Part shown: positions 1 to 12,300 of the stretch, piece after piece
Layout of the letters: the number at the start of each line of letters is the position of its first letter
How positions within the stretch are numbered: the first letter of the stretch is position 1
Assembly (NCBI GenBank): GCA_024362935.1
Contig: JANCRA010000007.1
Location: 15,594,003-15,658,002, forward strand
DNA: 64,000 bases
Direction: 5' to 3'
DNA from: Setophaga petechia
Lineage: Eukaryota > Chordata > Aves > Passeriformes > Parulidae
Made by a program: the position numbers and the translations under genes
The notes under the pieces: model-generated
The model's input: only the letters and a program-made list of their open reading frames with translations
What the model was told of the DNA's origin: nothing
Database searches by the model: none

Positions 1-3000
1 CAAGCAAGACATAACCCCACCCAAGGGGCTTTTGCCACAGCTCATTGCAGTACCCTGGGGTGTAACAAGTGTGAGGTTACAGGGGAAGCACACAGCTCTT
101 CATGGCTGCTGCCAGCCTTCCCAGTCTGAGCAAAACAGCATGGGGTGGTGTATCAGGGAGCACCATTCTCAATGCATCTCATTAAATCATCTGACAGAGC
201 AAGCTTTTGTCACTGCAGCTGACCAGCTCTCAGCTCAGCTGATGTACTTTGAGTTACAAAAAGCTTAGAAACCAAAGCACTGCTTACCCTCCTCCCAAGT
301 GCAAACACTGTGCTCCAGACATGTGCATTGGCTTCTACAGGAACTTTCCAGTTTATAAAACAGCCCTCTGCTTAGTCATACTCAAAAAGGGCAAGCACTT
401 TTTCACCTTGAAGGGAGGTATGTGTCTGGCATGTGGGCTGGAAATGGAAGAACAGAACATTTCTTAAAAATTCAAGAACTTGCTGAGTAGATCCTCCCTC
501 ACTGTTTCTGTAGATTCTCAGTCATTAGATATGATTTTTTTTGAGCTTATTTGAAGACTGGTTACCAAACTAGATTCAATTCTTCTGCACATTTTTTGAA
601 AGTGTAGAACTGGTATTTTCCATCCTTACCTTCACTTAGGTCCTTCCCTCTTGTTACAAATATTGTTCTTCCATGAGTTCTTACCTAAGGTGGTTATTAA
701 ACTGAAGGAAGGAAGGAAGTAAATATAAAACCATTAGTTTTGCAGTTGTCAGTAAGGCAAAGTCTCAGTTTTTACTCCCAGGAGAGTAGAAGTCCAACAA
801 CTTCCACGGTGTTAAATTCTGCCTGATAAATAAAAACATTCAAATAAGTCTGCCCTGTATCCAAGATCAGAAAAGAAAATAGAGTACTTTCTTAGTAGTA
901 AGCTCTTCAGGCACAGAAATGATTTCTCAATCAAAGTTACAGGGTTTTTTTCCTCTTTTTTGTTCTTCTGATGGATTTAGTGTTCATGGCAGTAGATTAA
1001 CTACTTTAGTCCCCAGTTTTGAGGGTGAAACTACCAATTAATTTCAAGGGCACTGTGTTTATCTCCTATTGCACTGGGGTGGGTATAAAGCTCTGTAGAT
1101 ATATCATTACTTTTGTAGAATCCTCATGAAAGGCTCAGCACTGATAGGTAGTTCTTTCCTTCCCTTGGCATCTTGGAAAAGACTTCTGATGATATCAGAG
1201 TTCCACTCCTTTTTCAGAGCTGACAACAGGTAGGAGGGAAATCTGAAAGCATCAGAACACGAATAAGATTAAAATCTGCCTCCACATTTACAAACAGGTT
1301 GTATATTTAGGTGTTTGCTAAATGCTAAAAACTTTCACTTCCCAGCTAAACCAGGTGAATTTGTGGTTGCCTGGTATTTTCAGGGAGAAGTTGCTTTTAG
1401 ACAACTCGGAGTACAAAACCAAAGTTTGTACACACGTGCACATAAAATTAAATTTAATAAAGCCAGCATCAAAATCACCACTAGCACAAGTGATCAATGC
1501 CATAAGAGCTGGGAGAACTTCCCAAGAGCAGGACGCATGGGTGGCAAAGAATATAAACTATTCTGCTGTATAAATATGGACCGAAGTGGGCATTAAGGCA
1601 AGGAAACCCTGTGCCCTGCATGACAGAACAGCTAATACTTCTAAAAGAAAGAGTAAGGAAAATTGTCTTCTCTCCATTTTTCTTCCCAGTTTTTGCTTGT
1701 TTAGCCTCTCTCATTGCATATTTATGCCAAGGCCACTGGGCTCTGACTTTATTGAAGATCTGAAGCTTCAGGCACACAAATAAAGCTACAAGTTGGCAGC
1801 AGAGTACCTATGGTGGGGACAACAGCAGTGATGGAGGAACCCCCTGTGCCAGGGAGGGTTTCAGAAAAGGAAAGGATATATAGGCCCTTGCACAGGAATA
1901 AGGCAAATGCAGTCCTTGGCTGTGCATGCCTGATTTTTTTCAATTTAAGTCTCTACAGCTGACCTGGATCTTAACTCCCAGGCATAAATCTTGCCAAATT
2001 GTTTGGCATCTTTATACACAGCACTAGGGCTTGCACAGCACGTTGAGTAGAAAATATTAATATTAAGAAACACAGTATTTTGTAATGTAGCTAATGACTT
2101 AGAGCTTTCAGTCTCCAAGTACTCAGAAACTCCCACTACACATGGAAAGCCAGCATTAGAAATGTACACAGCACCACCAAGGCTCTGATGTTCACCTCTA
2201 GATAAAAAGCTCCGTTTTCCTCCCCCACCTATGGGAATACCAAACTGTAGAGCTCATGACTGACATTTCCAAAAGCATTAACTCACCCCTACAAATTTTG
2301 TGGTGGGACTGGACATCCCTTCAATTGAACAGATTTGGAAATGGGCCACTACATTCTATGACTTCATAGGGCCTTACTGGAAAATTTGGGTTAATTTGAG
2401 TAGTACAAGGGACTCCAAACATGGTGCAGAAGGCAAATCTTTCACTGCCATATTGGTGCTCCAGCCACTGGACTGTGTGCTCCGTCATGATCTGAATTAA
2501 ACAGCAGATACACTGGCAGATTTTTTTCTTTTTTTTTTTTTCCCTTGCACTTTATTTCCTCCCTCCCTGCTTTGTTAAAAATAAAATAAAATAAGCTAAA
2601 GAGCTGTATAAGAAATTCCATCTGGCAGCTGTAGAGTAGATAGTGAACATAAAGAAGAGATTCCTTTGCTGTGCCTAATGCATGCTGCTTATCCAAATTA
2701 GCCACACAATTACTTCTATCAATGCAAAACTAGTTTAATGTTTTTTTCCTAGTGCACAGCACTTGAGAACGACTTAAAATGCAGTGTAATTTGCCACAGC
2801 GTATGTCCTGAAGTGGCTCACTAATGAAAAGAGGATTAACTCTCCATTATTCTGAATTACCATTTTGTGAAATCACTAACAATATTTTCATTTATATACA
2901 TATAACCCAAGGGGGACAAATATTCCAGCCATCCAAGCGATTAACAAATAAAATTTATAAGATAACATGCACTTTGGTCTTATTTATGAAGAGAAAGATT

Positions 3001-3060
3001 AGCGTATAAAAATGCAGATGACTGGATTTTTATCATCCTTGTTCTGATAATACCCTTAAG
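1..3060. other. Non-coding flank, nothing recognised
   Basis: AT-leaning DNA upstream of the phosphatase gene. The open frames here are short, overlap on both strands and show no domain I recognise. I searched the translations for the exons expected of DUSP13, the usual next gene, especially an HCxxGxxRS signature, and found none. I see no tRNA, CpG island or convincing repeat. Confidence 0.6.
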
Positions 3061-3063
3061 TCC

Positions 3064-3596
3064 ATGACAGCAGAAGTGGGGAGCACAGGCAGTTCAGTGT
3101 TGTGTGCACACTGCAGTGAGGGCAGAACCCACGGGATGCCAGGCTCAGCAGGCACAATCTCACAGGCTGCAGCACCTCTGGGGCCCCACCAAGGTGTGCC
3201 CCACACCCAGCTCTGGCACAGAGAGGCAGCAGGAAGGTCTCACCTGCTCACACAGCCTGCCCTTGGCACAGGCCAGCAGAATGAGAGGGAAGCTGTGCTC
3301 TGGGCACAGGGAAACGGTGGGACGAGCTACAGATTGCCCTGCCTCACTGGGAGGAAACTCCTGGCCTCAGATACAGGGCTCTGTTCCTCAGTATGCCCTG
3401 AAGCTGGGCTCAGACCTTCCTGCTGGGGAGAACACTCTGGGACAAGGGCAGCTCCTCAGCCAGCTGACTTTTCATCCCTTCCCCATGAAATTAAAAGGCG
3501 GTCCTGAAGGAGCATTTCCAGGAGCAGGCAGCGTGCAAACTTCTTTATGCAAAGGACATAAGGACAGTCCCTACTCCAGAGAGCTTCCACATGACC
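3064..3596. other. GC-rich block of unknown origin
   Basis: About 530 bases, clearly richer in G+C than the AT-rich DNA on both sides, with many CACAG/GGCAC words. Two + strand frames stay open through it (3064-3507 and 3104-3715), giving Gly/Ser/Gln/Pro-rich translations with no recognisable domain. Open frames of this kind are expected from stop-poor GC-rich sequence, so I do not call a gene. It runs directly into the SINE, so it may be repeat-derived, or it may simply be a conserved or GC-biased segment. Confidence 0.4.
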
Positions 3597-3717
3597 CTGG
3601 GATTAGCTCAGTTGGTCAGAGCAAGGTGCTAATAATGCCAGGTTCACAATCTCCATGTGGGCCATTCACTTACAATGATTCTTGTGGGCCCCTTCCAAGT
3701 CAGGCTGTTCTGTGATC
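3597..3717 (+). mobile_element. tRNA-Ile-derived SINE with CR1-type tail (TguSINE1-like)
   Basis: The 5' half reads as a degraded tRNA-Ile(AAT): the A-box region TTAGCTCAGTTGGTCAGAGC (3603-3622) is followed by the anticodon-arm words GGTGCTAATAA and ends in GGGCCA. The 3' half (about 3680-3716) carries CTTGTGGGCCCCTTCCAAGT followed by TTCTGTGAT, which is the typical CR1 LINE 3' tail. A tRNA-Ile head joined to a CR1 tail is the architecture described for the zebra-finch SINE family TguSINE1, mobilised by CR1 machinery. The B box is decayed (GGTTCACAATCTCC), so this is an old, probably silent copy. The family name is from memory of the architecture. Confidence 0.75.
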
Positions 3718-6010
3718 TAAGGCTGTGTGTCCCCAGCACAGTGCAGTGCCATGAAGTGACTGCCAAGCTAGCACAGCACTGGTACATCACTCAGCCTGCA
3801 CTAACTCATCTATAGCCCACAGGAAGCACCACAAGGGGTGGGAGCTTGCTCCAACAAGCCTGTGCAGAGGTAACCCTGCAATCTGGCTGCCATCTGACTG
3901 CACTGGGTTAATGCTCTGCAAGAGATGATCTCCTCTTCACACAAGTCTGCCAGAGAAATCTGAGCTTTCCCTGCCTAGGTTTGTGCTAAACATTCATCCC
4001 TTATACCCACAGTAGCATTAAGAACAACCCCGCAAAAAAATCCAATCCACTTTTCACTTTATTTTCCAAGAGGGCTGGCCTAGGGAATAGCCTTCCTGGA
4101 GCTCTGCTTGGTGTATGTCAAAAAACTAATATGAGATGGGGTTAGGCATCTTTGATTCCTGGGAAGATGCAAGCCCTTCTGCCCCCAACCAAATTCTTCA
4201 TGGCAATTATTTCCAGAGTTGAAATAGCAAACCAGCCCTTTTGCCCCCTTTTCCCTCCTCCTAGTTAAACTCTGTTACTTCTTACATAGTCTAGAGTCAA
4301 AACTGAAATATATGTTTTATTAGAGGAATTTCAACTGATGCTTTCCTGTGCTCTAATTCAATTTAAAAATCCCTGCAGCAGATAACATTGGCAAGGCATA
4401 AAAGAACATAGTGTACTTGAAAGTTCAGGGAGCATGTGGCTTCCCAGGACAGACAGAAACAAGGATTTCTCAGCAGTGGTCGAGCTTTCAGAGTGTTAAC
4501 CAAGCTCAAACTGTGCCGGTGTTCCAGTACCACAAACGATCATTTGCAGATGTAATTGCCCTGTTCTGAGGTGTAACAAATCAATGCACTGTGGCCACCA
4601 ACTGTGATTACTGATTACATTGCTTTCTCTTCTTCCTTTCCTCCATCCCATGATATGGAGCCATGAATAAAAGTAGTCAGTCCTTCAGCATCAAGGCAAC
4701 AGGCTCTCAGTTATAATTCCTTACTAGACGAATAGCAGTTCTTATCAATTTCTAGATAACACCCTAATCACTCCCGAAGTCAGACTGACTTAGATTTGTA
4801 TCTCTGAGAGACAAACATTATCTGCACTGCTGAGTCTGCATGTAGAATTAGCATAATTCTGGCACAGGAAGGAAAAAGGCTCTCCCAGGGCATGGCTACT
4901 GGGGCAGATAGATGGGACTTGGTACTACACATGCAATACAAGCCCAAGGTAAATTTACTACAAGCTGGAATTCTCAGAGCCCTTTAAAAATCTCAAGAGA
5001 GGACCACTTAGCTAAACATCATCATCATGTTTTAAGAAGCTTGGCTGAAAGATAGATTCTCTTGCCAGTGAAAGCAAGCCAATTTTTGAACAAAGGTGTA
5101 CACTTGCCAATCAAAAACAGACTTCACAATCTTACACAGCTTTGGAGTAGGAAAACAGCAATCATTTGGTTTTTTCAAGCTTTGTAGAGAAACAGAACAT
5201 GACAGGCACAAAAGAGCCCAAACTGAGCAAACAAACCCCATGGTACTTGGGATGTCAGTGAAAAATGGACATCCTGCTTTCAGCTCTACAATAGCCACAT
5301 GAAAGCATTAGCCAGATTTTTTGAATTAAAAGGACACAAACATTCAGCAGCCAACACAAAAAAAAAAAAAAAAAATTGGGAGCAACTACAGGATTCATTG
5401 CCTGCAAGAAAGGTGGATTTTTGGCAGGCTGTATTTGCACACTTCATAAGATCAAGCCCAACTCCACATCTTGTTACAAGTCTCTTACAGAACCACAAGG
5501 TTCAGTTTATCCCTTCAAGGGAATGAGACATGAGCAACTGCTACTCTGAGACACCAGAGAGTCCAGAAGAAGAAATAAAAACAGAGCCCACAGGGAGATG
5601 CAGCAAACAGGGAATCTGCAGCTGGCAACACTGGGAAAAAAAAAAGAGTAGAAGAGAGTACAACAGTACATGCAGCATTCACCTGAACAAACACATTTCC
5701 TCTCCCTATGTTGCTGAAAATCACAAAGGATGAGCTTTTAGGAGGATCTTCATTAATGATAAAAACCCCAACAACTTAAATTTGCACTCAGTTCCACTGG
5801 GTGCTTTAGATCCCTAGGCTGTTAGACCTACCAAATTCTTGCCAGTGGATTTTTCAGGAAACAAAATCCAGACAAAGACTGAACTTCAATAATCTCAAAC
5901 CTCTGAGTTTTGTTTCCTTTGCTGGTGAGCTCATCCAACAACATATTCCTCACCTCACTCTGGGGAGGCAGAAATCCGGGTGCAAGTCTGTGTTTGCCAG
6001 AGAACAGGTA
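3718..6010. other. Non-coding DNA upstream of DUSP29
   Basis: AT-leaning sequence with only short, unrecognised frames. It holds an 18-base A run at 5358-5375. Any 5' untranslated exon of DUSP29 could lie here or further left, but I could not identify one. Confidence 0.55.
5358..5375 (+). repeat. A18 homopolymer
   Basis: Uninterrupted run of 18 A. No retroposon body with a recognisable head is visible on either side. Confidence 0.9.
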
Positions 6011-6072
6011 CATCTGTCTCAAGCACTGCTCAATCCCACCTGGTCAGTGCTGCTCCCAGGATGCCACAGCTG
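6011..6072 (+). promoter_or_regulatory. Cluster of three E-boxes just upstream of DUSP29 ATG
   Basis: Three CANNTG sites lie within 62 bases: CATCTG 6011-6016, CACCTG 6037-6042 and CAGCTG 6067-6072. The last ends about 90 bases before the first ATG. CACCTG and CAGCTG are the types favoured by myogenic bHLH factors, and DUSP29 is known as a skeletal-muscle gene, so a promoter-proximal role is plausible. A possible splice acceptor at 6131-6133 would instead place these sites inside an intron. E-boxes are common by chance, so confidence is low. Confidence 0.3.
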
Positions 6073-6162
6073 GAGCAGGAGTCACTGGCTTTGTGCTCCC
6101 TTGGGTTAATGTTCTGTTTTGGTTGCATTCCAGTTTCTCGCACATCCTGAGAGCGCTACTTC

Positions 6163-6347
6163 ATGGACAAGATGTCATCAGGAAGCTGGAACGCTGGGAA
6201 GAAAAATGCATATACAGCAGTCAAAGTAGATCCTGATGAGGACTATTGTACCCCAGGGGCATTTGAACTGGAGAGGCTCTTATGGAAGGGCTGCCCACAG
6301 TACACTCACGTCAATGAAGTCTGGCCCAACCTCTACATAGGAGATGA
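6163..6347 (+). CDS. DUSP29: DUSP29 coding exon 1
   Basis: Encodes the variable N-terminus and the first conserved block, including [17 protein letters not shown] and [14 protein letters not shown]. The first ATG is at 6163; a second, nine bases downstream at 6172, gives [14 protein letters not shown] and fits the usual family N-terminus better, so the true start may be 6172. The exon ends at 6347 with donor GTAAGT, leaving GA of a Glu codon. Upstream, TTCCAG at 6128-6133 after a T-rich stretch could be an acceptor for an untranslated first exon. Confidence 0.9.
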
Positions 6348-9300
6348 GTAAGTGCACACAGTACCCCCTGTGTAGTAGCTAAGTGTACCTGCTACATCTC
6401 CTCTACACAGGGCATGACCGAGCTCTTCTAAACACAGCTCACTGACAGAGCAAAGTGTTTGAAACCACTGACAGATGTCAGAGCCTGGCATGGCCCTGGC
6501 TGTTACTGCTGCTTCAGGAAAGAGCAGAGGAAGTGCAGCCAGGTCTGCTGTTAAAGACAGAGTGACAGTGCTGGTTGTGGCACCAGTGTAGGCTGCAGAG
6601 GTTGAAGCTCATCATGATCTATTTTTAAATGGTTAGTTTCAAAGAGCAATTTGTTATTTATCTCTGAGTGAAAGTTGTTCCACAGTTACAGAGCATGGCC
6701 TGGATGTGTTTGCCACACCTTAGGTTGGTTTAGGCCTAAAATGTAATTCTTGAAAAGCAACTGAAGAGACAGCTCACTCTGCAGTAGAATTTCTGCATTT
6801 CCAAGCCTGTGCTTGTGGACATAGAGTACTCTGCATTTCCAAATTGCTCAAGAGATTAAAGCAAACAGAACCCTGAGGAAGGCAAAGCTGCAGAGATGTA
6901 TCTCACTGATCTGACCAAGTGTGATTTGGAAAAAAAAGAAACCCACAAAACAGATTTAGTCCTGCTGAGCACAGGACTAAACTAGAAGCAGTCTGTTCCA
7001 AGAAGCAGAGAAGGCTGCTGCAGCAGTAGACATGCCATCAGAAAATCCCCCAGCCCAAGCCCTGAGCAGAGCAAGAGAGCCTTTCTTATCCCTTTGCCAT
7101 TATTGGTCCAATTCTCATTTTCCTCTACACCCTGCACTAACATGACATATTTTTACATCATCACTGAAAGACACGAGTAGGAACCCCAGTGGCTCCAAAG
7201 TTCTCAATAATTTTTTTAAAGGTCCTAAAATTCATCTGTTGCCAGCTTATAAAAGAGGAAAGATATACAACTTTGAAAGTTACAAGGCTCCTAATGTCAT
7301 CCACCAATTACTTCTGTGGCGCCAGAGGCAACAGAAAGACACAAGAGTTCTGGTCTTGTACCAAGCCAAGGCTCCCACTTTTAGAGACAGGGATGGGAGA
7401 GAGTGTGTGTGGGATAAAAAAATTAAACCATGGGAACAGCCTGTCCAAATGATTCAGGAAGAAAAGGGGATTGAGTTTTTCTCTCCACATCCTGCCCTGC
7501 CCCTCCAGTTAGATATCTCTAACTAAACATTTACCATAAAGAACAGCCTCTTCTGGCATTTATTTCCTACTTCATTGTTTAGAATCACCATCAGAATTAT
7601 TCTGAATGAAGCTGTTAGAATAATTTTCCTCTAATCTCTGTGATGAAGCTATAGCTGTCCCTGCTGAGCAAAGGGATGTGACCAGACAAGAAGTCAGTCT
7701 TTCAGCCCAGGACAGCAGTCACTGACTCTTTCCTGTAATCTTCCTGTAGCAGTGGCTTCTTATACCTTGTAATTTAGTAAAGGCTAGAAGGCGTGACTCT
7801 GAATACACCACACATCTGGCACTTCATACAAACTAACCACAGGAACAAAAATACAAACTTCGTGAGAGGCACACAGAGCTACAACCTGTGCTGGGTAATG
7901 TGTTTCTGCTGAGAACTGGTCTTAAGTCAAGAGGAAAACCAGTGGTGCTTCAAAGGAAAACAAGTTCCCCACCATGACAAGACAAAAGCATAAGAAAACC
8001 AATGGAGAAGGAAAAACAAGTAAGGAGCAGGTGGGGGGTAACAGAAATAAAACTTCACCAGAAAATGGAACTCCCCAAAAGAGAACTACTGGTGTCATCC
8101 AGGCAATGGCAAACTTGACATGGCAGAAAATCCAAGAACTGGTCTGCATGCAAGATGCAGGCTTTCACTACCCTAACTAAAATTTGCTTTGAAATAGGCA
8201 AAGTCCATGGACCTTTCTATCTTTCCTGGAGCCACCTCCATATCTTACTCCTGACCAACAGCTTACCCCCTCAGTGTGGCAGGGGTTTTGTATTGTTTTA
8301 AGATCTTGCTTTATAACTGGTGGCCAAAGAGGTGCCACAAGCCATGAACAGATGTTGGGTGCATTTGCATCTTTAGCCAAGCTCAATTAAGGTTGATGTT
8401 GAAAGAATTTGGTGGAACTCATCAACAAAATCAAATGAACACATACATGCAGAGTTTATCTTCAGAGGCTCCACATCTGTGCTTCATTCCTGCCTCCTGC
8501 ATTTACAAGGTTAACAGGACTTGTGACTGCTTATGGAAATGCTAATTAATTACCCTGACTATGTAACCACATCTTCTTCTAATGCAGTCCAGGCTATCAA
8601 GGAGCCCTGTGAGGCCACTCCATCCTTTTGTTACGAGGCTTCACTGCAGATGTTGCCCAGAGGCAATGAAATCTCTATGAGCCTGTCAGACCCAGAATAA
8701 TCAAAGCCTCAAAATATAACATGCTGTGTTCAGCTCCAATTGAAATTTTCCCCCAGCAAGTTCCAAGGGCTTTTAAAGACCAGATACTGGAATTTGTATG
8801 ACACAGCCCAGCGACAGGAATAAAACACTCTTGGCCAAGATTTTCAGTCAGTTGCTACCAGGATTAGTGTTTGCATGTATCCTCCTCATATTTAGAAGTC
8901 CTCTAAAGGGATAGAAAGCAGCCTTGTTTTTCTTTTTTGTTTCACTGGCCACCTAGTTGCTTGGAGGCAGTTTTACTGGCAAATCCCAAACCTGCTTGGT
9001 TCACTGGGATCACATGGAAAGTCTCTGCTAGTTACTCATCTTGTAATTTCTTCTTGCAGCTCTTCAGTGATGGCCATATTACCTGAGATGATGTTTAGGC
9101 TTCCACATTTCTGAAGTTCAAAGAATATTTCAGCTGAAGACAAAGACCTCCCAATTTATTTTCCTCTTAAACATGCACTAGATCTCCTTAGGATTTCAGC
9201 TCTGATCACAATTTCAGGTCTTGCCACATTCTCAAACTACTCCCAGAAAAAAAAAAGTCTTTTGAAATGTAGTTCTTTACAAGTTAAGTATGAAAAATAT

Positions 9301-12300
9301 TTTTCTGGGTATGCAGCTGAACTGAGCTTGCAATTCACAAAAGCTGTGGTCTGTGCCTGTGCCTTGCCATGACTCATGGTCTTCAGATATGATGTAGGTA
9401 AGGAAGATGAGTAACCCAAACCCACAATTTGGAGTGCACGATAATTAAGATAAATAACTAAACATGAAATGTATGTATAACTAAAACTCATTCTCTCCTC
9501 TTACCTTTCTGCAGAGAAGCAATACAGCATGGCTTTTTCCAAGTGACCAAGTAAAAAGACAATTTACACTAACCTAGAAGAAAACAGATGGGACTCTCTC
9601 AGGCTAGAAAACAGCTACCTCCCACCGTTTAGCATTGTCAACTCCTAGCATCTACATCAGTATTAATCATATAAAAATAGAAGCAAATACAGATTTAGAT
9701 TATAACAACACTCTTGAGGACATAGTTTTAACTTGGGTAGAATGAGAACCTGCCAATTATAATGGCAGTTTAACAATCCAGAAAATCAGATTTTTAACAC
9801 TGGACAGTAAACCTCAATGCTCCAATGTTTTCCAAGACAAGTAACACTTCTCCATATAACATCTCCGCCTATCAGTGCATTCTAACATTTGATGAGTGAC
9901 TGAAGTCAGGACTAGGAACTGACTGACCACAGCATGAGTGCTTGGTGCCTTTGCTGTATAGAAAGCAGAGAGCTATTTCCTCCATCTAGGTTGTATCACT
10001 TACAAAAACTGCATCCACCATTTCAGGCAAGAGGAAAATCAAATACTAAATATTTTCCATCCCATATTCTGATGATCTCGCTCACTGTTTTCAGTGGTAC
10101 CTAAAAATTCTTTTAATTCACACTGAGCAGGAGGTACCCAGAGAAATGGAGCAACACCTCAGAAGGAAAAGGGAATACAATGCTACACTATCTCCAGACT
10201 CCCTCAGTGCTAGAGTTACCAAGGAAAATTGGGTCAGTATTATTGGAAATTCTCAACATCTCTCCTCAGGAGGGAGAACTGCCAGATTTTCTTAAGAAAG
10301 TGTCAATATTGCCTATATTCAGCAAGCTTCTTTCTGACACTGACCATCTGGTAAATCATCCTGCATCGAGCTTTCCTTTAGCACTTAAGAAAATGGAAAA
10401 GTTCGAGAGAGGCGATTCCTCTCCTAGTAACATGTTGCCTCAGATTTCCTGGTGTTTTGTCAATCTGGGTCACATCAATCTGTGGCTTTAACAGTCTATA
10501 CTGAAACATGTTTGCATTGCACAACCTTCGCATGAAGTTTAAGAGACTTGGCTTAAAGTTGGTAAGCACACCAGTCATCTGGTTGAGCAGTACCAGCTGT
10601 AAGGTGCTAACTTACCTGGGGAGGGAGTTGCTCTGCCCACACCCTCCTGAGGTATTTTGGAGGACTACTTCCTTCCTTTAGGTGTATTTATGTTTTCCTC
10701 ATGAGCCACATATCTTCCCTTTGTTAGCTGCTTTCAGTATACTTAATACTGTGTGTGAAGATGCAGGCTGCACTGCCTGCAAGTTCTTTTTCCCTCTCTT
10801 CCAATTCCATTGATTTGGGCAACTTTCTAACAAAAGTAGCTGGGACTAAAGCTTGTTATGACAGTATTTTTGAAAAGAGAGAGGGGATTTGGTACAGTGG
10901 AGACAGCAACCTGAAAGAAAGCATTCTTTTTCATGTTGTAACTACTTACACATTATTTCTTCCAGAAGAACACAGAGTTTGCTGCAGCATTTGCTATTGA
11001 TCCTATGAAACTTAACCTTAAAACTTGCAGCAGGCACAGTTAAAGTCTCAGACAAGCCCTCTACCTGCCCTTGCACAACCCAAGAGAGGTAAACAGTCTT
11101 TTGGGAACCATCTGAAAATGGATGACACTTTTGTCTGGGTCAGTTTCCCCTTTTGGTGAGTCTGTTAGCATCAATATATCCATATGTGAAAGTGATTTTA
11201 TCTCCAGTTTTCACCATTGAGGTGGGATTCCCGCATCAAAGTACTCCCCCTTGCCTCAGAACTTTCAAAACATGTTTATGAGTCCATCTACCCTACAGTA
11301 AATGCAGGGTCAGAGTCAGCAAAGGACTGAGCTTTTGCTTAACATAGAGAAAAGGACTTCTGGGTATACTTACCTTTTAGCATAAGTTTATGTGCTCTGA
11401 ACTGAAGAGCTGATGAGCTTTATCATGGGACGAATCAGCACAGGTCATCTCTTACTAAACTGAATTACATTGAAATTTTCATTGTTATCTCCCAGTGCCA
11501 CACTTCACCTTCCTTGCATGGGAACACATTCAAGGCAGACACTGGAGACCGCAGCTGCACCATGTAAAAGGAAATCAAGTGCTAATAGCACAGATGGTGG
11601 AGATATACAAAATGAAAACAATTGCTAGAGTAGCCAAGTGCTTCCAGCTTCACCTACACTGGCATTTGTACCAAACTCCTCTTTAGAATGGCTACTTAAA
11701 ATTCAACCATAATCACAAAAATGGAAGTATTAATCACAATTTAAAAGAAGACAGCAGCACCCAAGGAGGAGAAAAGAAGAATGTTGTTAGCTTGACTATT
11801 ACACTCTAATAGTGAGCAAATGGCAAGGAAAAAAACCCCGATGCCTTTTCTAGTCAAAATTGAATTAGAAATGGAGTTATAAATCCTCCAATAAGGTAAT
11901 GATTCATATTGCCCTGAACAATCCTATGCTATTAGTAACCTCAACCAATCAGATATTTACAGATATTTATGCCTGATTTATTTCTCTCTTTCCTTTACAA
12001 TATTGATACCTCAGGCATGGTAAAAACTGCAAGCAAGGCCAAGAGCATTCCCTTCTCCTTGGGGTGTAATCAGAAGCATCATGCATGATGAAACACAGCA
12101 AATCCCACAGGCTCTGGTTACAGGGTACAGAGGGATGCTTTCACAACAGCTTTGACACTGCAGACTCAGCTGAGGGTGGAGAGCAGCCCAGCCCCTCCCA
12201 CAAAGGCAGAGCTCACTGCTGGCTATGGGCAGTCCAGGCAAACATGTTGAGGGGCACAGCAACATTTGCATTTACAGGCACACAGGTCCCACATGTGGGG

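Noticed and set aside
3603..3665. Functional tRNA-Ile gene
   Set aside because: The B box and acceptor stem are decayed and a CR1 tail follows directly, so it is a SINE head.
1..6160. DUSP13 exons expected next to DUSP29
   Set aside because: No HCxxGxxRS or other DSP block found on either strand; the gene probably lies left of the window.
10180..10491. 103-codon + frame in DUSP29 intron 1, considered as a LINE fragment
   Set aside because: A faint RT-like texture only; no diagnostic motif could be identified.
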